This document shows positions 25,056 through 31,972 of a stretch of DNA of 64,000 nucleotides, in pieces (the stretch's first letter is position 1; every line of letters begins with the position of its first letter). Below the pieces are notes generated by a model. It searched no databases. It was given only the letters and a program-made list of their open reading frames with translations, and was not told the DNA's origin. A program made the translations under genes and the position numbers. The stretch is from an uncultured bacterium (lineage in GTDB: Bacteria > Verrucomicrobiota > Lentisphaeria > Victivallales > UBA1829): NCBI GenBank assembly GCA_900548385.1, contig URKJ01000004.1:1-64000 (forward strand). The letters run 5' to 3'.

Positions 25056-25265
25056 TTACAATCCTCTTACGGCATTCTTACAGATTCTCACCGCTTCCTC
25101 GGCATCGTTCTTGATAAGCCGGAAACTGGTTGCATCCGGTCCGCATTCGCATTCATCCGCACAGATTACCGCCTGACATCTGATTCTATTCAGAATAGAT
25201 CTCACATTCTCCAGCGCTTCCTTCAGCTCGGCAATCCGCGCCATTGCGTTCTCTTCTTCTTTCAT
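25056..25265 (-). CDS. Small helical phage protein
   Basis: 69 residues: an Ala/Glu-rich helix (MARIAELKEALENVRSILNRIR) and a short segment with CADECECGPDATSFRLIKNDAEEAVRICK. It resembles its downstream neighbour in layout, with a coiled coil followed by a conserved tail, so the two may be related small proteins. It overlaps the methyltransferase-like gene by four bases. A tandem 11-bp repeat (CAATCCTCTTA) lies between the two genes at about 25,048-25,070. Confidence 0.45.
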   Translation of the reverse strand: MKEEENAMARIAELKEALENVRSILNRIRCQAVICADECECGPDATSFRLIKNDAEEAVRICKNAVRGL

Positions 25266-25729
25266 TTTACATCACCTTTCATAAACACGAGCCAATGCGT
25301 TTTTTTACCGCGCTGACCGAACAGCGGCTGAACTGGAGCCAACTTCACGACTTCGTTGATCCGAACTTGAGTTTCGTTCCACTTGAAGATCAGGAACCCA
25401 CCCGACTCCAGCACTCTGAAACACTCACTGAATCCTTTCCGCAGATCATCTTTCCATGTATTCCGGTTCAATTTGCCGTATTTTTGTGCAAGCCATGACT
25501 TTTCACCCGCCTGTATTAAATGCGGCGGATCGAACACCACCATCCTGAATGATTCATCCGCAAATGGCATGTCGCGGAAATCGCCAATCACATCAGGCTT
25601 GATTACCAATTTCCGACCGTCGCACAGCTCTGTTTCAAGTGCGCGGGAATCCATAAAAATGGTATCAGGATTTTTACGGTCGAACCAGAACATCCGACTT
25701 CCGCAACAAGCATCAAGAATTTTCTTCAT
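25262..25729 (-). CDS. Class I SAM-dependent methyltransferase-like protein
   Basis: About 155 residues starting MKKILDACCGSRMFWF, a motif I-like SAM-binding loop. A VVFDPPHLI segment matches motif IV (DPPx) of DNA N-methyltransferases, and FRVLESGGFLIFKWNE matches later strands. It is shorter than most DNA methyltransferases and lacks an obvious recognition domain. It may methylate DNA, or be one of the short DPPH methyltransferase-like proteins common in phages. The start at 25,729 overlaps the previous stop (ATGA); an upstream ATG at 25,768 is less likely. Confidence 0.75.
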   Translation of the reverse strand: MKKILDACCGSRMFWFDRKNPDTIFMDSRALETELCDGRKLVIKPDVIGDFRDMPFADESFRMVVFDPPHLIQAGEKSWLAQKYGKLNRNTWKDDLRKGFSECFRVLESGGFLIFKWNETQVRINEVVKLAPVQPLFGQRGKKTHWLVFMKGDVK

Positions 25730-26301
25730 TTCTTCACCTCGCCTTGCCTCGGTTCCAACTTTCCGCATTCTTCCGCTCGATGGAACTGATTAGCCAATTT
25801 CAATACATCCGGATTGTTCCGCAGCGCCTGAACTTCTTCATCTTCAACGCTCGCGCCTGCTCTCAATGCGTGGTACAGCAGTTGACAGAAGATTCTCTTG
25901 TCAATCTTCACATCAAGTGAACCACACCAAAGCGGCCATACAGAATAATCAAGGTTGGTCCCTCTCAGGTCGGCCGCGTAAAGGTCTGTCCCTCTCAGGT
26001 TGCTCCCGGAAAGGTCTGCCCCTCTCAGGTCTGCCCCTCTCAGGTCGGCCGCGGAAAGGTCGGTCCTTCTCATGTCGACCCCGTAAAGGTTGGTCCCTCT
26101 CAGGTCGGCCGCGGAAAGGTCTGTCCCTCTCAGGTTGCTCCCGGAAAGGTCTGCCCCGTAAAAGTCTGCCCCTCTCAGGTTGGCCGCGGAAAGGTCTGCT
26201 TTTTCTTCTACAGCCTTCTCTACGGCCTCCTTAAAGCTCTCCGCTTCAATAATAAGAGGCTTTTTATCGGGATCCAAAAAATTTATCTGATATTTTCTCA
26301 T
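25726..26301 (-). CDS. Pentapeptide-repeat protein
   Basis: 191 residues. After a 35-residue start, residues about 36-115 are a run of A(D/N)LxG/xADLSG-type pentapeptides (for example LRGADFYGADLSGSNLRG), which build a right-handed quadrilateral beta helix. The C-terminal 75 residues are helical. Related repeat proteins (Qnr, MfpA) mimic DNA and bind gyrase, but most are uncharacterised. The DNA is also repetitive (CCCCTCTCAGGTC and related units), so copy number could vary. Confidence 0.8.
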   Translation of the reverse strand: MRKYQINFLDPDKKPLIIEAESFKEAVEKAVEEKADLSAANLRGADFYGADLSGSNLRGTDLSAADLRGTNLYGVDMRRTDLSAADLRGADLRGADLSGSNLRGTDLYAADLRGTNLDYSVWPLWCGSLDVKIDKRIFCQLLYHALRAGASVEDEEVQALRNNPDVLKLANQFHRAEECGKLEPRQGEVKK

Positions 26302-26314
26302 GATTCTTCCTTTT

Positions 26315-26875
26315 TTATCTGGGTATTTTCATTTTCGCGCCATTTCCGATAAAATCCGCTTCATTCGCGGAGCGAACCGCGTGAATCATCAGCAAACCAT
26401 CGCCGATCGTCTCGGCAAGAGTGTCGTCGGGATAAAGGACGTGGTTGTAAAACCACGCGTATCTATCGGTCTTCTCCCACGAGATCAATTCCGCGGTGAA
26501 ACGCTGAATGACCTCCTGCTGAAATTCCGGACGGTCCAAATGAAGCGCCGCAAAACGCTCCGGGTGATACTTTTCGGCGGTCCGGAAGACTTCCGACCAA
26601 CTGATAACCGCTTCCGGCACATCGTTGCGGACTTTTCGGTTCGCAATGTTTCGCTTCATGAATTCCCGCCCGCAGACATACGAACAGGTCTTTTGATTTT
26701 TATTTCCGGACTTCGCACGGAATTCTTTTCCGCAGATCACGCATTTTTTCGCCGGCTGCCGTTGTTCATCACGGATTCTCTGTGCTTTCTGTCGGCAATA
26801 GCCGGAGCAGTACAGCGCCTTGGCGCATTTACTCTGCGGGATCGGCTTCCCGCAGAAAAGACAGGAAACGCTCAT
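26315..26875 (-). CDS. Zinc-finger phage protein
   Basis: About 186 residues from MSVSCLFCGKPIP. Two treble-clef-like zinc motifs are seen: CLFCGK with CAKALYCSGYCRQ, and CVICGKEF with TCSYVCGREF. The C-terminal half is helical (WSEVFRTAEKYHPERFAAL). The start at 26,875 overlaps the DnaC-like gene's stop (ATGA). It may act in replication with its neighbour, but no family function is established. Confidence 0.6.
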   Translation of the reverse strand: MSVSCLFCGKPIPQSKCAKALYCSGYCRQKAQRIRDEQRQPAKKCVICGKEFRAKSGNKNQKTCSYVCGREFMKRNIANRKVRNDVPEAVISWSEVFRTAEKYHPERFAALHLDRPEFQQEVIQRFTAELISWEKTDRYAWFYNHVLYPDDTLAETIGDGLLMIHAVRSANEADFIGNGAKMKIPR

Positions 26876-27534
26876 GTCCAAGCCTCCCTTGCTGTCTGTC
26901 TGCGGTCTGGACCAACGATAGTGACAGGTACGCACATCATGGACATCCGGCTCCAACAGCGATCACCGTACCTCTCCTTCAATTCCGCTTCTGTGAGGTT
27001 CGTTGAGAAGTGCGTTTTGAATCCGCGTTCAAACGCGATTGCCCGGTCGAAGATCATGCTCTCACCAGGGTAATAGGTCCGGCCGTAGACAGTAACGCTC
27101 CGGCATTCCGCGCCGAGGTCGTCAATGATAAGGTCATTCCAATGTTTCGGAATTTCGCTCCAACGAGGAATGTTGAGACGCATCAGTTCACGATATGCCC
27201 GTTCGTCCGCCACGGCATCCGCAATGTCTCTGGCGGTTGCGAACGGAATGTCGAACAACCTGGATAATGCCCGGAGCAGAAACGTTTTCCCTGTTCCGGT
27301 TGTCCCCATCAGAAGCAGTCCTTTCCCTCCGGCCGATTCGCCCGTGTGGACTTTGGCGGCGATTGCCGCAAGAGTCCGAATGGACGGCTGAACGACTCCG
27401 GCTTCCGCGAGATCGGCGGAAACGTCCGGAAGAATATCCTGCCATTTCGCATTCATTTTCATTTCAGAAGTTGCTCCCGTTTTTCCCCGGATCGAAAGCT
27501 TCTGCGCCTGCAACGCGTCTTGAATCAATGTCAT
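26872..27534 (-). CDS. DnaC-like helicase loader ATPase
   Basis: About 220 residues. Walker A GTTGTGKT, Walker B LIIDDLGAE and a later SMMCVP/sensor region match the AAA+ helicase-loader family (DnaC/IstB-like). It would load the host replicative helicase at the phage origin. The start at 27,534 was chosen for AAGGAG eight bases upstream; it overlaps the initiator gene by 71 bases, and a second start at 27,462 is possible. Confidence 0.85.
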   Translation of the reverse strand: MTLIQDALQAQKLSIRGKTGATSEMKMNAKWQDILPDVSADLAEAGVVQPSIRTLAAIAAKVHTGESAGGKGLLLMGTTGTGKTFLLRALSRLFDIPFATARDIADAVADERAYRELMRLNIPRWSEIPKHWNDLIIDDLGAECRSVTVYGRTYYPGESMIFDRAIAFERGFKTHFSTNLTEAELKERYGDRCWSRMSMMCVPVTIVGPDRRQTAREAWT

Positions 27535-28333
27535 TTTTCCCGCTCCTTGTTCTTTTGGTCTCTGCAATGTCGTGGATATTTTTCCATGCGCCCTTGATCG
27601 CGGCGCGGAGACAGTCGCCCCGGCGTACCGCCGGAATGCGGAGCAGATCGGCAAGATGAAGCTCGCGCTGATCCTTGCGCATCTTGCGTCCGGCTCCGTG
27701 GAAGGTCTCCCAGCAGGTGATCCAGTCGGCGAAAAGTCTTCCGACTTCCTCCGGCAACGCGCCCGCGATAATATTATCTCTCTCTTTATTTCTTTTCTTC
27801 TTTTCTTCTTCCCCCCCTATAATCCCCCCCACGGCTGTACCGTTTGCTGTCCGGTTCGCTGTATCGTCTGCTGTCCGTTCCGCTGTATCGTCCCTGATCG
27901 GATCAGCCGGATTTCCGCCACAAAAAACATCGTTTTCCGGTGTCCGTTCCGCTGTATCATTCTGCGTCCGTTCCGCTGTACCGTTTGCTGTCCGGTCGTT
28001 TTCGGCGCTCTGATAGGCTTCCCAATTCCGGATGATCAGAATCGTTCCGATGTTGCTTTTCCGGGCGCAGATCTGACCGAGCATTTCAAGCGAGTGAATA
28101 TAACGGACGACCTTTGCGCGGCTCCATCCCCAGCGCGCCGCGAGCTCTTCCATTCCGGCGGCGATCATGCCCGGTTTGAGTATGATCTTCCGACCGCGAC
28201 GGATGATTTCCTTCTCCGAAAAAGTTGCGGAAAGAAGCAGATCAAGCCACGCATGAGCCTTGTCGTATGGACGGGACTGATACCAGTCCGCATCCATGAT
28301 TTTCCGGAATATCTTGACCCAGCCGGCTCCCAT
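27464..28333 (-). CDS. Phage replication initiator (O-like)
   Basis: About 289 residues. The N-terminal third (MGAGWVKIFRKIMDADWYQ, MEELAARWGWSRAKVVRYIHSLEMLGQI) is a winged helix like those of phage replication proteins. The middle contains repeated TAERT/TANGT octapeptides encoded by 24-nt DNA repeats. The C-terminal part (FADWITCWETFHGAGRKMRKDQ) resembles a primosomal-type domain. Gene order, initiator then helicase loader, copies the lambda O-P module. The start at 28,333 follows GGAGG by eight bases. Confidence 0.7.
   Translation of the reverse strand: MGAGWVKIFRKIMDADWYQSRPYDKAHAWLDLLLSATFSEKEIIRRGRKIILKPGMIAAGMEELAARWGWSRAKVVRYIHSLEMLGQICARKSNIGTILIIRNWEAYQSAENDRTANGTAERTQNDTAERTPENDVFCGGNPADPIRDDTAERTADDTANRTANGTAVGGIIGGEEEKKKRNKERDNIIAGALPEEVGRLFADWITCWETFHGAGRKMRKDQRELHLADLLRIPAVRRGDCLRAAIKGAWKNIHDIAETKRTRSGKNDIDSRRVAGAEAFDPGKNGSNF
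27849..28005. repeat. Iteron-like 24-nt repeats, candidate phage origin
   Basis: Copies of GTCCGTTCCGCTGTATC, with small changes, start at 27,849, 27,873, 27,942, 27,966 and 27,990. Spacing within clusters is exactly 24 bp. They lie inside the initiator gene, as the origin does in lambda gene O, and a T-rich/AT-rich segment (27,780-27,820) lies alongside. No replication test is available. Confidence 0.55.
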
Positions 28334-28334
28334 T

Positions 28335-28688
28335 TCAACACCCTCCGGAAGCCCGTGCAAGCGCCGCGTGCCTTTCCCTGACCGTTTGAGCGGTCAGGAG
28401 CTTTACGGCATTCTCCGCGCGTTCCAGACGTTGTTCCAGCCGTCTGTTCGGCGTAGTCCGGTGCGCATCGAGAATCAGGCGCATCAATTCATCGTCAATC
28501 CCGGCGAACCGGTTGCGGATCGGGACAACCTGTAATACGGATTCTCTCTTTTTCCGTCCGCGCGGCTTATGTATTACAAGTTCCCCGGAACGGTACCGCA
28601 TGACCGCCGCCTTGATGATGTCGGTTGCCGGGCATTGCTTGCTTTTGAGCCACTCGATCTGCGCGGAGGTGAAGCGGTAGGAGCTCAT
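28335..28688 (-). CDS. Small basic early protein, possibly a DNA-binding helper
   Basis: About 117 residues from MSSYRFTSAQIEWLKS. A helical start is followed by a basic segment (HKPRGRKKRE) and a long helix (LEQRLERAENAVKLLTAQTVRERHAAL). It sits between the annealing-like protein and the initiator with ATGA-type overlap at its start (28,685-28,688). This suggests a replication or regulatory accessory role. No family recognised. Confidence 0.5.
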   Translation of the reverse strand: MSSYRFTSAQIEWLKSKQCPATDIIKAAVMRYRSGELVIHKPRGRKKRESVLQVVPIRNRFAGIDDELMRLILDAHRTTPNRRLEQRLERAENAVKLLTAQTVRERHAALARASGGC

Positions 28689-29623
28689 TCTGCGCCCTCC
28701 TTGATAACCTGTCCGGGAACGGCGGCGCGGATCGCTTTCCGGATCGCGGCAAGATCGCCCCGGCGGATTTCCGCCGAATTCTGACATCCGAATTTTGACC
28801 AGACGAGATAGCCGAGCTCTTCTTTGTTCAGGCCTTTGCTGCGCGCTTCCATAAGCAGTTCGGTTGCTTCCTCTTTGGTGATCGGCGTTTCGGCGGCGGC
28901 TTCCGCCATGTCTGCCTTGACCTCCTCCGCCGTGGTGTCGATGATTTCCTCCGGCAGTTCGTCGTCATCCCCCGGCGCGGGCTTGCCTGTGGAACGCTCG
29001 TAAATGAATCTCCGCGCCCGCGCTTCCCACTTGCCTACATAAAAATCCACCGTGCTGTCGGTATATCCGCGAATAAGAAGTTTCAGCGTCTGAACGTGCT
29101 CTCCGGCATCGTCTTTCCACCAGACCTTGCCGGAGCATACCGCGCCTCCCGCCTGGATCTGCGGAATGTCCGCAAGACACCACCAGCAGTTCCGCCCGAT
29201 CGTATCATCATTGAGCCGGGCGTAGAAATTCTTGGTCAGAAAGCCTTTGCCCTTGATGATATTTACCTCGTTGCCTGTCATCCGCGCTCCTTTGGATGCG
29301 GCGAATATGACGACGTCGGCGAGGGTTGCGTCATCGTAAGCGCTGCCGGGCGCATACTTCCCGCGATCGAGCTTTTCTCCTTTGTCGCGGTCGGTCAGGA
29401 AGCCGAGCGGGGAGCCCTGCAGCTTCCGGAGGTTGTGCAGCACTTCCGGCGTGAGAGCCTCGCGCAGAGCTTGCAGGGCATTCGCGGTCGCGATGGCGGT
29501 AAGCGGCGAATTGTCGCCGGACCGGACAAGTTCATAGACTGCTTGCGTGTGTTCCGTTACGGCTTGCAGAGCCGCGGTGTTGGCGGGCAGATATTTTGCC
29601 CGGATTGTCAATGCGTTTTCCAT
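28685..29623 (-). CDS. Putative phage annealing or recombination protein
   Basis: About 312 residues, starting MENALTIRAKYLP. The motif NEVNIIKGKGFLTKNFYARL, with ADVVIFAASKGARMTG just before it, resembles RecT/ERF-like and related phage single-strand annealing proteins, in which GNxFNIIxGxxYxTKxG is typical. The C-terminal quarter is a charged helical tail. Its place upstream of the initiator and loader fits the recombination/replication block. The start at 29,623 follows AAGGAG; the ATG at 29,644 would include that site as coding. Confidence 0.5.
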   Translation of the reverse strand: MENALTIRAKYLPANTAALQAVTEHTQAVYELVRSGDNSPLTAIATANALQALREALTPEVLHNLRKLQGSPLGFLTDRDKGEKLDRGKYAPGSAYDDATLADVVIFAASKGARMTGNEVNIIKGKGFLTKNFYARLNDDTIGRNCWWCLADIPQIQAGGAVCSGKVWWKDDAGEHVQTLKLLIRGYTDSTVDFYVGKWEARARRFIYERSTGKPAPGDDDELPEEIIDTTAEEVKADMAEAAAETPITKEEATELLMEARSKGLNKEELGYLVWSKFGCQNSAEIRRGDLAAIRKAIRAAVPGQVIKEGAE

Positions 29624-29636
29624 TTTTTTTCTCCTT

Positions 29637-29816
29637 TTACTCAAAACTTTTCTTTCTTACCAGGAATGCCGGGTGCTGTTCGTACCGGATATTGCGGTTG
29701 GAACATTGCCCGGTTCCCTCTTTTTGCTTGCGGAAGATTCGGCAGAGGACCCCGGTCCAGTGGACGCAGGAAACGCAGTGCCGATCCGCCGGGATGATCC
29801 GTGTTTCGCTGTTCAT
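29637..29816 (-). CDS. Small Cys-rich phage protein
   Basis: 59 residues: MNSETRIIPADRHCVSCVHWTGVLCRIF, then GTGQCSNRNI. The CxxC and C-x(n)-C pairs suggest a small zinc-binding protein. GGAGG lies four bases before the chosen ATG at 29,816, which overlaps the preceding gene by one base (TGATG). Function unknown. Confidence 0.55.
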   Translation of the reverse strand: MNSETRIIPADRHCVSCVHWTGVLCRIFRKQKEGTGQCSNRNIRYEQHPAFLVRKKSFE

Positions 29817-29953
29817 CATTCCTCCATCTGGTGTTGAATTCTTGTTTCCTGCGCGATGATCTGCTGCCATAATCCGGCGATGTAGCCGACCGCCGCGCCG
29901 AACAGGAAAATGCAGAAAATAAAAGTCAATGCCGATTTCTGTTCCCGGTTCAT
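29816..29953 (-). CDS. Small membrane protein
   Basis: 45 residues: MNREQKS, a transmembrane helix (LTFIFCIFLFGAAVGYIAGLW), then a short polar end. An AAGG site lies seven bases before the ATG, and the gene is coupled to the next one by a one-base overlap. Such short membrane proteins in early operons may act on the host or be lysis accessories. Function unknown. Confidence 0.6.
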   Translation of the reverse strand: MNREQKSALTFIFCIFLFGAAVGYIAGLWQQIIAQETRIQHQMEE

Positions 29954-30013
29954 GATCTTGCCTTTCTGTTTTCTTTTTGTTTGAAAAAATGAATTGCGAT
30001 ATTAATTTAAAAG

Positions 30014-30256
30014 TCGCCCGCCGGACTTTCCCAATAAAGATAGGAGGTGATATTTATGAGTAATTCGTCATATTTCAATACCTGCGAGTGCGATATTGAG
30101 AAAGCCAAGATTGAAGCAATCGCCAAAATCGTTTCTGCTATGATCGAAAGCAACCCGTCATACGCAGAAAAGATTGAAGATGTGATTCTTCGGGTATCGA
30201 AGGCTTTTAGAGAATCCAGCAAGTAAAAAAACATAAACATCAACTCCGGCGGGCGA
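30014..30256. repeat. 12-bp inverted repeat bracketing a small gene
   Basis: TCGCCCGCCGGA at 30,014-30,025 and TCCGGCGGGCGA at 30,245-30,256 are perfect inverted copies 219 nt apart. The small rightward gene at 30,056-30,226 lies between them. The left arm also forms a small hairpin with AAAGTC/GACTTT. The right arm is followed by a T-run on the + strand. Confidence 0.7.
30056..30226 (+). CDS. 56-residue protein encoded against the early operon
   Basis: MSNSSYFNTCECDIEKAKIE and onward, a helical protein with one CxC pair. AGGAGG lies six bases before the ATG, an unusually strong site. The gene is opposite to all its neighbours between 22.6 and 31.8 kb. A leftward open frame covers the same DNA, but it has no ribosome-binding site. 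Strong translation signals and bracketing inverted repeats suggest an independently acquired gene. Function unknown. Confidence 0.6.
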   Translation: MSNSSYFNTCECDIEKAKIEAIAKIVSAMIESNPSYAEKIEDVILRVSKAFRESSK

Positions 30257-30263
30257 TTATTTT

Positions 30264-30449
30264 TTAAAAAAACATGGGACGTCGCTCGATTATCATTTTC
30301 ACGTCAATCGCTGTCAGAGCCGTAGCGAGAATTGTGATCTGCTCCTCTTTCGGAAGTCCGTCCCGTTCAAGGATACGGACGATGTCTTCTGCAATTCGGG
30401 TTCTCTGCTCTGCGGTAAGTTTTTTTTCTTCTTTTATTGTAAATTCCAT
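30264..30449 (-). CDS. Small acidic/basic phage protein
   Basis: 61 residues: MEFTIKEEKKLTAEQRTRIAEDIVRILERDGLPKEEQI and an Ile/Ala-rich tail. An AAAGGA site lies just before the ATG. No family recognised. Confidence 0.5.
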   Translation of the reverse strand: MEFTIKEEKKLTAEQRTRIAEDIVRILERDGLPKEEQITILATALTAIDVKMIIERRPMFF

Positions 30450-30468
30450 GATCCAGTCCTTTCAGTTG

Positions 30469-30726
30469 TTATTTTCTTGATTTTCTGTGATCGGAAGTCA
30501 TCCGGTCCATCAGCTCATCCAGCTCGAAGCGGTCAACGACTTCCGCGCCGAATACCGTCTGGATCAGCTTTTCCAACTCCGGCTCCTGACGGAACCGGAA
30601 CTCTGTCAATCCGATGTATGCCGCCGCCGCGACGACCGGCATTGAACGCGGCCAGCGGAGACCGCAAACGTCCACGATCTTCTTGTACCCCCGCGGCACA
30701 ACCGCGAGATGGTCTGATGTGCTCAT
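30469..30726 (-). CDS. Small early protein with a possible DNA-binding helix pair
   Basis: 85 residues. After KKIVDVCGLRWPRSMP comes VVAAAAYIGLTEFRFRQEPELEKLI, which could form an AlpA/excisionase-like helix-turn-helix, then an acidic C-terminus (DELMDRM). It lies in the leftward early operon. A second small DNA-binding protein is encoded at 31,082. Role unproven. Confidence 0.5.
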   Translation of the reverse strand: MSTSDHLAVVPRGYKKIVDVCGLRWPRSMPVVAAAAYIGLTEFRFRQEPELEKLIQTVFGAEVVDRFELDELMDRMTSDHRKSRK

Positions 30727-30775
30727 TGCTCAATCCTCCTATTTGATTTTAATTTTTTTTGTGTTATTGTAAATG

Positions 30776-31078
30776 TTATTTTATCAGGAACGGGCCGATG
30801 GTTCCGAGCAATATCAGAATCAACACCAGCACTAAAAAACATCCAGCATGATCGGAGAAGAACTCATGAATATCGAATTCATTCCTGTGCCGATCCACAA
30901 ATAAGCATCTATATGGATGTATGGGGCAATTGCAGGATCCGGCGTTTCGGTCTTGGTGGCTTTCCTGATCTCGACCCTCATCACCGATGCCGTGGAGCTT
31001 GCCGGACACGGTGATAGAGTTTCTGCTGCCCAGAAACTTCACGAAGCGGTATTCCTGATTGTCGGGTGATCCGTTCAT
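30776..31078 (-). CDS. Small membrane-anchored early protein
   Basis: 100 residues. The soluble, His/Asp-rich N-terminus (MNGSPDNQEYRF, CNCPIHPYRC, DRHRNEF) is followed by a C-terminal transmembrane helix (FLVLVLILILLGTIGPFLI). It follows the AlpA/Xis-like gene. The SPDNQ text at its start comes from a 16-bp direct repeat shared with 31,591-31,606. Function unknown. Confidence 0.5.
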   Translation of the reverse strand: MNGSPDNQEYRFVKFLGSRNSITVSGKLHGIGDEGRDQESHQDRNAGSCNCPIHPYRCLFVDRHRNEFDIHEFFSDHAGCFLVLVLILILLGTIGPFLIK

Positions 31079-31081
31079 AAT

Positions 31082-31285
31082 TCACCTCGTCTTGATGAAA
31101 TGGTCAAGATCGGCGCGGCGGTAGAAGAACCGTCCGGCGATTTCGATGCAGGGGATGGGGTTTGATTTCCGGCAGCGCCAGCGGTAAAGCGTGCATGGCT
31201 TGCGGTGAAGATACCGGGCCGCTTCCTTGAGCGTAAACAGCTCGTCCGGGCGGCCCCCGGATGTAATAGGGTGGATGCAATCCAT
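31082..31285 (-). CDS. AlpA/excisionase-like DNA-binding protein
   Basis: 67 residues with ELFTLKEAARYLHRKPCTLYRWRCRKSNPIPCIEIAGRFFYRRADLDHFI, the compact winged helix-turn-helix of the HTH_17 family (split here for length: LKEAARYLHR, then TLYRWR, then RFFYRRADL). Such proteins act as excisionases or as P4 Alp-like activators of integrase. AGGAGG lies six bases before the ATG. It lies downstream of the structured RNA/terminator element, which may control its expression. Confidence 0.8.
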   Translation of the reverse strand: MDCIHPITSGGRPDELFTLKEAARYLHRKPCTLYRWRCRKSNPIPCIEIAGRFFYRRADLDHFIKTR

Positions 31286-31343
31286 CGCGACCTCCTATCG
31301 ATTCGGTCGTTACAGTTCATCGCTTCCCTTGCGCCTTTTTGAG

Positions 31344-31434
31344 GGGCACAAAAAAAGCGGGCTTGGTAGGGAGTCAAAAACACGTCGATAGTCGTGCCCG
31401 CCATGCTTTCGCATGCCGGCTCCCGCAAGCCCGC
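31344..31434 (-). ncRNA. Structured RNA with terminator in the immunity region
   Basis: Read leftward: GCGGGCTTG (31,434-31,426) pairs with CAAGCCCGC (31,365-31,357), enclosing a GGGAG/CTCCC stem, a CATGC-GAAA-GCATG tetraloop hairpin and a CACG/CGTG hairpin. A run of seven T follows the outer stem at 31,350-31,356. A promoter lies 100 nt upstream (31,531-31,559). The whole looks like a leader RNA ending in an intrinsic terminator before the AlpA/Xis-like gene. This resembles P4/P1 C4-type immunity RNAs in arrangement, but homology is not shown. Confidence 0.6.
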
Positions 31435-31530
31435 AAAAATACAATGCGTCTGTGCTGTAAAAAGTAAGGAAGTCGCCACCGTTGACGGAGCGGCTGCCGC
31501 TATCGAAGGGTTTTTGAAGCCCATGCCTTT

Positions 31531-31559
31531 ACCGTAGCACCGCTGTGCGAAAAAGTCAA
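31531..31559 (-). promoter_or_regulatory. Promoter for the structured leader RNA
   Basis: TTGACT (31,554-31,559) and TACGGT (31,531-31,536), read leftward, with a 17-bp spacer. It precedes the structured RNA by about 90 nt. No gene with a good ribosome-binding site lies between it and that RNA. Confidence 0.6.
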
Positions 31560-31636
31560 ACGCGTTTTTGAAATTTTCCGGAAATCCAGTCTGATTGTCG
31601 GGTGATTCATGTTCGGTTCTCATTTGTCACGCTCCT

Positions 31637-31819
31637 CTATTTCGCCAGAGCTGTTGCTTCATAGTATGTCAGCCCCTTTTCCAAGGCATCGCGTACAATG
31701 ATGTACATTTTCTTACCTGTTGCACTGCTGATTGCCTCCACTCGTTTTCTGAGCTTACTGTCTGCATCCGGAATTATTGGCTGATAATGTGCGGCTTTGG
31801 ATTGTTTTTTCTGTTTCAT
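31637..31819 (-). CDS. Ribbon-helix-helix regulator, first early gene
   Basis: 60 residues: a basic start (MKQKKQSKAAHYQPIIPDADSKLRKRVEAIS), then SATGKKMYIIVRDALEKGL. This is the form of Arc/CopG-type ribbon-helix-helix proteins (beta strand, two helices). It is the first gene leftward of the divergent promoter region and could be the Cro-like partner of the XRE repressor. AGGAG lies seven bases before its ATG. Confidence 0.65.
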   Translation of the reverse strand: MKQKKQSKAAHYQPIIPDADSKLRKRVEAISSATGKKMYIIVRDALEKGLTYYEATALAK

Positions 31820-31850
31820 ATCAACTCCTTTCTAATATCTTTTTGCTTGC

Positions 31851-31879
31851 AATATACAATCTTCTCAATATCTTTTCAA
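31851..31879 (-). promoter_or_regulatory. Leftward early promoter
   Basis: TTGAAA (31,874-31,879), exactly 17 bp, TATATT (31,851-31,856). It is the strongest promoter-like sequence in the prophage and drives the leftward operon from the ribbon-helix-helix gene. AATATCTTTT occurs twice (31,834-31,843 and 31,867-31,876), so a repressor could bind between or over these. Confidence 0.75.
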
Positions 31880-31920
31880 GAGCATGTTTAATATTTTTTT
31901 GTTTTTTTTTTAATACCTTA

Positions 31921-31950
31921 TTGTAATTTTATTGAGAGTGATTATATTAT
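31921..31950 (+). promoter_or_regulatory. Rightward repressor promoter
   Basis: TTGTAA (31,921-31,926), 18 bp, TATTAT (31,945-31,950). It precedes the XRE repressor gene (GTG at 31,973 with AGGAG). Together with the leftward promoter it forms a divergent lysogeny switch. Confidence 0.6.
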
Positions 31951-31972
31951 CCTGATAAATCAGGAGTATATC

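Larger units (their letters stand above)
31055..31606. repeat. 16-bp direct repeat flanking the AlpA/RNA module
   Basis: CTGATTGTCGGGTGAT occurs at 31,055-31,070 and again at 31,591-31,606. The copies flank the AlpA/Xis-like gene, the structured RNA and its promoter. It may mark a recombination boundary by which this module was inserted or duplicated. Confidence 0.6.

Noticed and set aside
26315..26956. Longer start for the zinc-finger gene at 26,956
   Set aside because: It would overlap the DnaC-like gene by 85 bases without a ribosome-binding site; the start at 26,875 gives the usual ATGA overlap.
27832..28010. CRISPR-like array
   Set aside because: The 24-nt repeats have no unique spacers of regular length and lie inside a coding frame.
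30007..30243. 78-residue leftward frame opposite the 56-residue gene
   Set aside because: No ribosome-binding site, whereas the + strand gene has AGGAGG.
31075..31623. 182-residue leftward open frame over the structured RNA and AlpA gene
   Set aside because: No ribosome-binding site and low-complexity composition. It overlaps the AlpA-like gene in another frame and reads through an RNA terminator.
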